The position numbers and the translations under genes were made by a program. Below are positions 33,883 through 40,778 of a stretch of DNA of 48,529 nt, piece after piece. Positions within the stretch are counted from its first letter, which is position 1. Every line of letters begins with the position of its first letter. The DNA lies in contig UQZM01000011.1 in assembly GCA_900545615.1 (NCBI GenBank), positions 1 through 48,529 on the forward strand, in the 5' to 3' direction. The notes beneath the pieces are model-generated. The model was not told the DNA's origin. It searched no databases and was given only the letters and a program-made list of their open reading frames with translations. Source of the stretch: an uncultured Collinsella sp. Lineage in GTDB: Bacteria; Actinomycetota; Coriobacteriia; Coriobacteriales; Coriobacteriaceae.

Positions 33883-34698
33883 CTATGCCATCCCCTCGAT
33901 AATCTTGGCAAGTTTTGCCGCCTGCTCGGACGCCGTTCCGTCAACGTCCTCGCACGTTTGGTCACGGTCGGGCACAAACGAGCGCACGACCTGTGTCGGC
34001 GACCCGGCAAGACCGCAACGCGCGGGGTCGGCGTTCACGTCGGCGGCACTGACCACGCGCACGTCCGCCTCCTCCGCCGCGCGAATACCGGCAATACTCG
34101 GCATACGCAACTGGCCAATCTCCTTGGCAGTCGTCATCACGCACGGCATCTCAAGACACACCGTCTCCTCGCCGGCATCGCAGCCGTGAACAAGCGCCAG
34201 TGAACCACAGGTCGTAAAGCCCGCGCTTTGCACGCAGCTCACGTCGGTCACACAGGGAATCTCAAAAGCACCGGCAAGCTCGGGGCCAATCTGGGCCGTA
34301 TCGCCATCCACCGCCATCTTGCCGCAGATGAGCAGGTCGAAGTCCTCGTCGAGCGCCTCGATGCCGCACTTGAGGGCATAGGTGGTTGCCAGGGTATCGG
34401 CACCTGCAAAGGCGCGATCGGTCAGCAGCAGCGCGTCGTCGGCACCTCGAGCGATGCAGTCGCGCAGCAGCGACTCGGTCGCGGGGATGCCCATCGACAC
34501 CACCGTCACGCGCACGTCCATGCCAAAGCCGATAAAGTCGTCCTTCAGCGCCAGCGCGCATTCCAGAGCGCTCGCATCGAACGGGTTAATGACCGCCTGC
34601 TTGCCATCACGCACGATGGTATTGGTCTTGGGGTCCATCTTGACCTCGGTGCTGCCCGGCACGGCCTTAACGCACACCACCATATGGAAATCACTCAT
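33883..34698 (-). CDS. etfB: electron transfer flavoprotein beta subunit (bifurcating type)
   Basis: 271 residues. VVCVKAVPGSTEVKMDP at the N-terminus, INPFDASALECAL near residue 36, and ICGKMAVDGDTAQIGPELA near 123 correspond to the FAD/AMP and, in bifurcating Etfs, the NAD-side flavin site. The C-terminal lobe carries SPTQVVRSF. The ATG at 34698 follows the LDH stop region with GGGGG nine nt upstream; a GTG at 34704 is six bases earlier and overlaps the dehydrogenase stop. Pairs with EtfA to pass electrons between the lactate dehydrogenase flavin, NAD and ferredoxin. Confidence 0.92.
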   Translation of the reverse strand: MSDFHMVVCVKAVPGSTEVKMDPKTNTIVRDGKQAVINPFDASALECALALKDDFIGFGMDVRVTVVSMGIPATESLLRDCIARGADDALLLTDRAFAGADTLATTYALKCGIEALDEDFDLLICGKMAVDGDTAQIGPELAGAFEIPCVTDVSCVQSAGFTTCGSLALVHGCDAGEETVCLEMPCVMTTAKEIGQLRMPSIAGIRAAEEADVRVVSAADVNADPARCGLAGSPTQVVRSFVPDRDQTCEDVDGTASEQAAKLAKIIEGMA

Positions 34699-34700
34699 AT

Positions 34701-36302
34701 TCACGCGCCCCCTTTCTGGACGAGTTCATCCAAGAGCTTCTCCGCAAACAGGTTGCCGCGACCCAGCTGGCCGGCAGGATCGAGCTGGAGCTTGAGCTGC
34801 GCCGACTCGACCATGGCCTCGTGGCCGTACATCGTCTCCAAGAAGCCAGCCTTGATCTTGCCGACGCCGTGTTCGGCGGAGACGGCGCCGCCCATAGCCG
34901 TTACCTCCGCAGCCCACTGGGCAAACAGCTCGCCACCGCGACGGTAGTCTTGCGCATCGCGCGGCAGGATGTTCACATGCAGATGGTTGTTACCGATGTG
35001 CCCCCAGGCAGCAGATTCAAGCCCGCTTTCGGCCAGTGTGCGGCGATAGAGGGCCACGACATCGGCAAGGCGTGCATTGGGCACCGACATGTCCGAGCCC
35101 AGCTTGGTGATGGTGGGGTCGGTGCGGCGACGCTCGTCGATAAGCATGTTGACGCTCTCGGGCACCGCGTGGCGGAAGAATCGCTGGCACTCGCGATCGA
35201 CCTCGGTGCGCGCGACCCATGTCGCATCGTCGCGGCCGCCCGCAAGCTCCAGCACCCATCCCAGGTGGTACAGTTCCTCGGTCGCCTGGGCCTCGTCATC
35301 GCAGTCGAGCTCCACGTAGACACAGACCTTGGCGTCTTTGTCGAGCGCCGGCAGCGAGGCAAACGCCGTCGACTGCTCGCGCTGGCGACGTAGAATATCC
35401 AGGGCGCCAGCGTCGAAGTACTCGATGGCAGCCGCATGGGACAGGACGGGACGCACGGAATCGGTAAAGGACACGGCCTTGTCTTCGCTATCGAAAAAGC
35501 AGCTCACACCCCAAACGACCGCAGGCGCCGCCTGCAGGGCGATCTCGAGCTCGGTAATGACGCCGAGTGTGCCGCACGCACCGATAAAGAGGTCGATGGC
35601 GTCCATTTCGTCCGCAACGAAATAGCCTGAGGCATTTTTTGTCTTGGGCATGGTATAGCCGGGAAGATCGAGCTCGAGCGTACGGCCCGCTGCCGTCACG
35701 AGCGACAGGTGGCGGCCCTGGGCAAAAGCCTCGCCGCGCTGAAGCTCAAGCAAATCGCCATCAGGCAGCGCGACGTGGAGTCCCGTGATATGTGGGCGCA
35801 AGGAGCCGTAGGCGTAGCTGCGGGCACCAGAGGCGTTACATGCCGCCATGCCGCCCAGACAGGCAGACGTCTCGGTGGGATCGGTGGGAAAGAACTGCTC
35901 GGGGGCCTCTTGGAACTCCTCGTAGGCCTCAAGCGATGCCTGGTCCCAACCAGCAGTCGGCAGCACCTTCTTGCCCAGCTGCTTGCGCAGCTCAGAAAGC
36001 ACAACACCCGGCTCCACGCGCAGTAGAAAGCGACCTTGTTCATCGCGGCGAAGGCCCAAGTAGCGATTCATACGGGAAGTATTGAGGATATGCCCGCCGT
36101 GGGGCACGGCACCGGCGGCAAGGCCGGTTCGGGCGCCCTGAACCGTTACCGGGACACGCTCGGCATGGAGCTTTTCCAAAATGGCACGGACCTCGTCTTC
36201 CGTTGTCGGAAACGAGATGCTCGAGGCCTCGCCCGACGTGCGAGACTCATCGCGGCCATACTCTTCGAACTCGTCGGTGAAGGGTTTGATGGTTGCAGAC
36301 AC
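34701..36302 (-). CDS. FAD-linked lactate/glycolate dehydrogenase (LDH/GlcD family)
   Basis: 533 residues. N-terminal FAD-binding PCMH domain (PVTVQGARTGLAAGAVPHGGHI, then TDPTETSACLGGMAACNASGARS), C-terminal FAD oxidase domain with HIGNNHLHVNILP and EHGVGKIK that hold the metal/substrate histidines. Family members oxidise D-lactate, glycolate or 2-hydroxyacids; being the first gene of a unit with EtfB and EtfA it is most likely the lactate dehydrogenase of an electron-confurcating complex, using ferredoxin to drive NAD-dependent lactate oxidation. GTG start at 36302 behind GGGGGAG. Lactate racemase or permease genes are not nearby. Confidence 0.9.
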   Translation of the reverse strand: MSATIKPFTDEFEEYGRDESRTSGEASSISFPTTEDEVRAILEKLHAERVPVTVQGARTGLAAGAVPHGGHILNTSRMNRYLGLRRDEQGRFLLRVEPGVVLSELRKQLGKKVLPTAGWDQASLEAYEEFQEAPEQFFPTDPTETSACLGGMAACNASGARSYAYGSLRPHITGLHVALPDGDLLELQRGEAFAQGRHLSLVTAAGRTLELDLPGYTMPKTKNASGYFVADEMDAIDLFIGACGTLGVITELEIALQAAPAVVWGVSCFFDSEDKAVSFTDSVRPVLSHAAAIEYFDAGALDILRRQREQSTAFASLPALDKDAKVCVYVELDCDDEAQATEELYHLGWVLELAGGRDDATWVARTEVDRECQRFFRHAVPESVNMLIDERRRTDPTITKLGSDMSVPNARLADVVALYRRTLAESGLESAAWGHIGNNHLHVNILPRDAQDYRRGGELFAQWAAEVTAMGGAVSAEHGVGKIKAGFLETMYGHEAMVESAQLKLQLDPAGQLGRGNLFAEKLLDELVQKGGA

Positions 36303-36648
36303 GCGAACTCCCCCTTTAGCTAACTACAGTGTTTGCAGGGAGATGTTACCGTATCGTTTCGTCGACGTGTTCGAGACCGTCTCCATAATTGGCGATTTTT
36401 ACGTTCGTGCAATTCGGCGAGCGGCAAGGTTTCCTCGGCAGACGATGCTTTTGACACATATGGCCCCGCCGTCGCCGATCGCTCGATTGTCGCCCGAAAA
36501 AAGTTGAAGTAATTTTTGCCGCCTTTTACCTGCTGAGACGCCAATCCGTCAAGCATTTGGTCAGAAATTGGTCAAGTTGCGACTGATACGGTCGGCATCG
36601 ACAGCCAAAACCGATAGAAGTTTTGGCCCAAGAAGCAGGGAGGTTCCC
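36303..36648. other. 346-bp divergent intergenic region
   Basis: Separates the lactate dehydrogenase operon (leftward) from the surface-protein operon (rightward) and probably holds both promoters. Visible features are a TTGGTCA direct repeat (36557-36563 and 36568-36574, 11-nt period), and a gccaaaac (36604-36611)/gttttggc (36620-36627) inverted repeat just before the ribosome site GGGAGG of the next gene. Minus-strand TTGCAC-16 nt-AATTAT around 36390-36420 is a weak promoter candidate. No ORF with a good start was seen. Confidence 0.5.
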
Positions 36649-36945
36649 ATGGCATATTACTGGCCCCAGTACGGCATCGCCATCGAAGTCGACGACGATC
36701 CCCATCTCCTGCCTTTCGACGAAGAGGCATTCCCCGATACGACGGTCTACCACGTTACCACCGATGTGATCTGCGACCCCGAGTCGTTCTCGGCGCTCGC
36801 CCACCACATCGCGCATATCCACGACATCGAGCTCCCTCCCGACTTCGACGAGCTTGCTTACTCGCGCCGCCTGATGCTTCACATGCTCTTTGGAGCGGAC
36901 CCGTCCACCTTTGCGCGCATCTATACCGCCAAGGATGCCGCATGA
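36649..36945 (+). CDS. small hypothetical protein, first gene of the surface operon
   Basis: 98 residues, no signal peptide or membrane segment. The N-terminus (YYWPQYGIAIEVDDDP) has the shape of the strand carrying the acidic residue of PD-(D/E)xK-type nucleases, but there is no clear continuation of that fold; the link is only an impression. The rest is acidic, with a helical HHIAHIHDIELPPDFDEL stretch. ATG at 36649 follows CAGGGAGG; an earlier in-frame start at 36568 lacks a site. Its end overlaps the following gene by four bases (ATGA), so the two are translated together. Function unknown. Confidence 0.7.
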   Translation: MAYYWPQYGIAIEVDDDPHLLPFDEEAFPDTTVYHVTTDVICDPESFSALAHHIAHIHDIELPPDFDELAYSRRLMLHMLFGADPSTFARIYTAKDAA

Positions 36946-37451
36946 GCGCGAAGAGGCCACCCCACTTTGTAGGCCTGGGTCGTCGCAAAAAGCTCATCGT
37001 TGCCTGTTTGGCCATCGTCTGCGCCCTTGTCGCCGTAGGACTATACGCTTGGCAGTCGCAGCCCGTACCCGAGGCGGGCGCTTCGGTTACGACGGCCGAG
37101 GGCAAAACGCGTCAGGAAATCCAAGATGAGCTCGACGCTATCGTCCGCGACAACATGATGACGATTTCGGTCGCGCCGGTCGCTCAGCTGCAGGAGGACG
37201 GCAAGCTGCGCGTCAACGTGCAAAACGTCCAAGACAATAAATTTCCCCAGCGATTCCGCGTCATCCAAAACGACGAGACCATGTACGAATCCGGTGTGGT
37301 CGAGACCGGCAAGACAATCGAGACGTGCCCCGCCGGCGACATCAAAGAAGGCGAGGCGTACATCGAGATCCAGGCACTCGATGCCAAGACCCTCGACAGC
37401 CACGGCAATCCGACACGTGTCAAGGTGCGGGTTGAGCAAGCCGAGAACTAG
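36942..37451 (+). CDS. membrane-anchored exported protein of unknown function
   Basis: 169 residues. A basic N-terminus (GRRKK), a single membrane segment at about 18-36, then an exported domain. The exported part is beta-rich; QNDETMYESGVVETGKTIETCPAGDIKEGEAYIEIQ is similar in pattern to short Gram-positive secreted proteins that recall the YESGxxxPGxxIE motif found next to surface-fibre genes. I cannot assign it to a named family. Start ATG overlaps the preceding stop. Followed after 90 nt by the first secreted subunit-like gene. Confidence 0.75.
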   Translation: MSAKRPPHFVGLGRRKKLIVACLAIVCALVAVGLYAWQSQPVPEAGASVTTAEGKTRQEIQDELDAIVRDNMMTISVAPVAQLQEDGKLRVNVQNVQDNKFPQRFRVIQNDETMYESGVVETGKTIETCPAGDIKEGEAYIEIQALDAKTLDSHGNPTRVKVRVEQAEN

Positions 37452-37541
37452 CTTTTCCGGCCGACGCGGCACCGCACGCAATTCACCAGCATTCGTCCAA
37501 TCATCGCGGGGACGGCCCGCGGCGAATAGAAAGGAACGACC

Positions 37542-38141
37542 ATGGACATCACCAGAAACATGAACGGAGCCAGAGCGCTCGTCGTGGGCGCAGGGCTCGC
37601 GCTCGCGCTCGCAATGGGCGCTGCCCCGACGCCAGCTATGGCGGCCGGGCGCGTTGGAACCACGAAAGTAATGGTCAGGACCGAGATCGACAACGTTGAG
37701 TTCAAAGTTCCGACGGTTATTCCCTTCGTCGCCAAGGCCGACGGCACGCTTCAGGGCCCCTCAGAAGACGCGACCACCATCGACAATCATTCGGCCTACG
37801 GCATCCATGTCACCAACATGAAGATCGACGCCATGAACACCTGGACCATTGCTGCCGACGCCAAGGCCGGAACCGCGCAGAACTCCATCGACTTTAAGGT
37901 CGGCCCCGACGGCGCACTCCAGAACGCCAGCGCCGCAATGCAGGGGACGGGCCTCGATCTTTCCAAGAATGCAGCCTTCGACATGGGCTACCAGGGCATT
38001 GCCGGCGGCACAGACAAAATTAAGCTCAAGACAAGCGGAAACGTCGCCCGCGTCACGCGCGACATCTTCCACGTAACCGGCGAAGGCGATCAGGTTGCAA
38101 CGATCACCTGGACGGTCGAGCCCGGTGTGCACACGGCATAA
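37542..38141 (+). CDS. secreted protein, possible fibre/matrix-type subunit
   Basis: 199 residues with a signal peptide (hydrophobic 12-30, likely cut after AMA). The mature domain begins with a strand pattern, VEFKVPTVIPFVAKADGTLQ, followed by IDNHSAYGIHVTNMKI and ends TITWTVEPG. This is a beta-sandwich pattern that I associate with TasA/camelysin-like or WxL-like surface proteins; it is not a firm family match. The partially similar IAFPESIEVVFLPSGEVVAP segment in the gene at 38425 suggests the two are distantly related. ATG at 37542 behind AAAGGA. Confidence 0.75.
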   Translation: MDITRNMNGARALVVGAGLALALAMGAAPTPAMAAGRVGTTKVMVRTEIDNVEFKVPTVIPFVAKADGTLQGPSEDATTIDNHSAYGIHVTNMKIDAMNTWTIAADAKAGTAQNSIDFKVGPDGALQNASAAMQGTGLDLSKNAAFDMGYQGIAGGTDKIKLKTSGNVARVTRDIFHVTGEGDQVATITWTVEPGVHTA

Positions 38142-38406
38142 GGCCGTCGCCCTGGCCGCCGCCGTCAGCATCCTAGCGTTTGGGCCAGCCATGGCCTTTG
38201 CCCAGCAAGAACAGGCGCAGGCCGCCACACAAGTGACGGTCGACCTCTCGGAGCTCGACCGCGGCGACCGCGAAGAACCGTTGGCGCAGACAGGCGATGG
38301 ACGTTGGCTCTTGGCAGCAGGCGCCACAGCAGCAGGCGCGGGAACCGCCGGCCTCGGTCTGCACATCAAACGCAGCCAGAAACAAAACACGGACAGGCCG
38401 CACTAA
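38125..38406 (+). CDS. short sortase-substrate protein with LAQTG anchor
   Basis: 93 residues. Signal peptide from residue 1 to about 26 (MCTRHK, hydrophobic AVALAAAVSILAFG, then AMAFA). Short linker, then LAQTG at 53-57, a hydrophobic Ala/Gly-rich segment (61-79), and a basic tail HIKRSQKQ: the classic cell-wall sorting layout. Almost nothing lies between signal and anchor, so it might be a wall anchor or fibre base rather than an enzyme. GTG at 38125 is preferred because it starts the signal peptide; the frame also opens with TTG at 38095. It overlaps the previous gene by 17 nt. No sortase is in the window. Confidence 0.72.
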   Translation: MCTRHKAVALAAAVSILAFGPAMAFAQQEQAQAATQVTVDLSELDRGDREEPLAQTGDGRWLLAAGATAAGAGTAGLGLHIKRSQKQNTDRPH

Positions 38407-38424
38407 ATTAGCTAAGGAGACCCC

Positions 38425-39855
38425 ATGGCATCGAAGAACCTTTTGCCCGTCGTCGCACTTTGCGGCGCGCTCGCAACCGGAACGCCTGTCGCCGCTTGGG
38501 CGACTCCCGTCATGGCAGACTCCTTACCAGCAGCCCTAAGTTCCGCCCCAAATCCGTCGAGTACCATTGCGTGCGAGCGTTTTTCGATCGCACAGGCCGC
38601 GGTCTCAACCTCGGGATGCCTTCGTCGTGATACGGACGGCTCGATAGTCGTGGATATCAAGCGTTCGAACAAGGCAAACGGCTCCCAGGCGGGGTGCACC
38701 GTCTGCACGTGGCGCTCGGTTGTGCTCGATGCGGATGGCGATCCATGCAATTTAGAGCTGCGCATCGACATCGCTTCGGTCGATGACTCGGCGAACGGAG
38801 CGAAGGTCGCCTTCGACGGTACGTTTTTTGAGAAAGGAGGCGGTATATGTCTGGGCTGCGCCGCCGCGAATGCAGATGATGCGCAGCCCACCCTCTCATT
38901 CACGGCATCGTTGCGGCTGACCAAAGCCGGTACCGATGCCATCGCGGCGGGAGAAGCGTCCCTGCTGTTCTACGCCGTCAGCACCAAAGACACAGACGCT
39001 CATTTCGAGAAGCCAGCCGGATCACTCAGCCTTACACGAGGGATAGAGGCAGGCCCTATTGAAATCGATGCCCACGCGCAAAGCAGGCAACGCATTCTTG
39101 CCGACCCGGCGCTTCTCGAAATGGAGTGGAACGGATCAGGAGCCATCGGAATTCTCCCCTCCGCGCTTGACGCCAAGACGCTCCCCTCAAACGACGAACC
39201 CATCAATGCAACCATACAAGAAGAGAGCGCGGACAAAGAAGCAGGTGCGGGCGACACGCCGTCGCCGACAAACAGCGTCCCAGCTTCTTTCGAAGCATCG
39301 AATGAGCCCGCTGCCGTTCCAAACGACCCCGAGCTCGCGGACAGCCTGGGGCTTGCTGATCCTCAAGAAATTGATGAGGGTAACTGCTGCGTGCTTGCCG
39401 CGCTCGACCACACAGAGGTCATCGACGCTGCGAACATCGAAGTTGCCGCCGCCAATCAGCCCGTCCGCAAGTCGGCCATCATCGCATTTCCCGAATCCAT
39501 CGAAGTCGTCTTTTTGCCATCGGGCGAGGTCGTGGCCCCAACACTGCTCACCTTGTTGGGCGCCAAGAATACTCGAAACGAAATTAAAAAGGTCACGGTT
39601 GTCGACCCTGTAACCACCGCTAAACTGCGTCTATACGCCGTTGCCCCAGACGGAGGCAAGACCTTGGAATTCGATGGCGACACACTCCTAGCCTGGCGAC
39701 GTCTGGACATTATGCAAGACGTCTCGTATCAGATCGAACTCGTAGGGTTTGATCGTGCCCGCGATGCCAATATCATCGCCGCGGCTATTGAATCCCCACA
39801 GCGGCTTATGACGTTGCGCTTTGACTACTATCCCTATGTCCCGACAACCACCTGA
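38425..39855 (+). CDS. large Cys-rich secreted protein of unknown function
   Basis: 476 residues with a signal peptide (hydrophobic 6-24, cut near AWA or VMA). The mature N-terminal half has Cys at 50, 65, 91, 94, 108, 142 and 145, including CTVC and CLGC pairs, and looks beta-rich. A Pro/Ser/Glu-rich acidic linker follows at about 255-315, then a second beta-rich domain containing FPESIEVVFLPSGEVVAP, which echoes the first secreted gene. It has no LPxTG or C-terminal membrane segment. ATG at 38425 follows AAGGAG. Last gene of the five-gene unit. Could be an adhesin or fibre subunit; no family match. Confidence 0.75.
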   Translation: MASKNLLPVVALCGALATGTPVAAWATPVMADSLPAALSSAPNPSSTIACERFSIAQAAVSTSGCLRRDTDGSIVVDIKRSNKANGSQAGCTVCTWRSVVLDADGDPCNLELRIDIASVDDSANGAKVAFDGTFFEKGGGICLGCAAANADDAQPTLSFTASLRLTKAGTDAIAAGEASLLFYAVSTKDTDAHFEKPAGSLSLTRGIEAGPIEIDAHAQSRQRILADPALLEMEWNGSGAIGILPSALDAKTLPSNDEPINATIQEESADKEAGAGDTPSPTNSVPASFEASNEPAAVPNDPELADSLGLADPQEIDEGNCCVLAALDHTEVIDAANIEVAAANQPVRKSAIIAFPESIEVVFLPSGEVVAPTLLTLLGAKNTRNEIKKVTVVDPVTTAKLRLYAVAPDGGKTLEFDGDTLLAWRRLDIMQDVSYQIELVGFDRARDANIIAAAIESPQRLMTLRFDYYPYVPTTT

Positions 39856-39878
39856 GGCTTAAATGCTGCGCACCATTC

Positions 39879-39904
39879 CTAATACCACTTATATAACGTA
39901 TTAG
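39879..39904. promoter_or_regulatory. 7-bp inverted repeat upstream of DUF554 gene
   Basis: ctaatac (39879-39885) and gtattag (39898-39904) are separated by 12 nt in an AT-rich region 70 nt before the gene. Spacing of about two helical turns between half-sites suits a dimeric repressor, without further evidence. Confidence 0.3.
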
Positions 39905-39973
39905 ATGAGTCGCGATGTGCCTCGCATTTCGTTCTGCTACGATTGCCACGTTGGCATCAATACAGGAGGGCTC

Positions 39974-40690
39974 ATGCCGGGCTTGGGAACAATCATCAAC
40001 GTTGTGCTTTTAGTTGCGGGCGGTCTTTTGGGATTAGCGGGCGGCCGCTTCATTACACCGCGCATTCAAGACACGCTCATGAAAGCATCGGGGCTGTGCG
40101 TCCTGTTTATCGGCCTTGGCGGCACCATGCAAAAGATGCTCCTTATCGATGGGAAGGCGCTGGCGACCACTGGTACCACCATGCTCATTGTCTCGTTCGC
40201 CCTCGGCTCGCTCATCGGCGAGGCCATCAACTTGGAGGCCGCCATTGAGAACCTTGGCGAATGGCTCAAGCGCAAAACCGGCAGCGAGGGCGATAACGAG
40301 TTCACCAACGCTTTTGTCTCGACTTCACTCACCGTGTGTATCGGCGCCATGGCCATTGTGGGATCGATCCAGGACGGCCTGCTCGGCGACTGGTCCACGC
40401 TTGCCCTCAAGGGCGCGCTGGACTGCATCATCGTCTGCACCATGACGGCGTCGCTTGGCCGCGGCTGCATTTTCTCCGCCCTGCCCGTCGCTGTGTTCCA
40501 GGGGACAATCACGCTGTTTGCCGGCGCACTCTCCCCCATCATGACTACGGCAGCCCTCGACAGCCTTTCGCTTGTGGGCTCCATGCTCATCTTCTGTGTT
40601 GGCGTTAACCTTATTCGACCTCAGACCTTCCGCACGGCCAACATGCTCCCCTCCGTCGTCGTGGCGGTCATCTACGCCCTCTTGTTCTAA
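39974..40690 (+). CDS. DUF554 family membrane protein
   Basis: 238 residues with about seven hydrophobic segments. Matches the DUF554 (YdfK/YqgA-like) family: early GTIINVVLLVAGGLLGLAGGR, GLGGTMQKML in the second segment, LGSLIGEAINLE, and FVSTSLTVCIGAMAIVGSIQDGL. The family is widespread and has no proven function, with a transport role suspected. ATG at 39974 has CAGGAGGG six nt upstream. Separated from the surface operon by 118 nt and from the defence cassette by 88 nt with its own promoter. Confidence 0.9.
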   Translation: MPGLGTIINVVLLVAGGLLGLAGGRFITPRIQDTLMKASGLCVLFIGLGGTMQKMLLIDGKALATTGTTMLIVSFALGSLIGEAINLEAAIENLGEWLKRKTGSEGDNEFTNAFVSTSLTVCIGAMAIVGSIQDGLLGDWSTLALKGALDCIIVCTMTASLGRGCIFSALPVAVFQGTITLFAGALSPIMTTAALDSLSLVGSMLIFCVGVNLIRPQTFRTANMLPSVVVAVIYALLF

Positions 40691-40732
40691 ATCTATCTAC
40701 ACAGCGGTATCTCGAACATCTGTTTGATGCTG

Positions 40733-40741
40733 TGCTATGAT
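40733..40741 (+). promoter_or_regulatory. extended -10 promoter of the TerB/ATPase/helicase operon
   Basis: TGC-TATGAT (40733-40741) is an extended -10 box, 38 nt upstream of the GTG start at 40779. The -35 region is weak, as is usual for extended -10 promoters. Confidence 0.5.
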
Positions 40742-40778
40742 ATGAGGTCACCGAAGCTGCGTTAGGAGAGGAGAAGCG

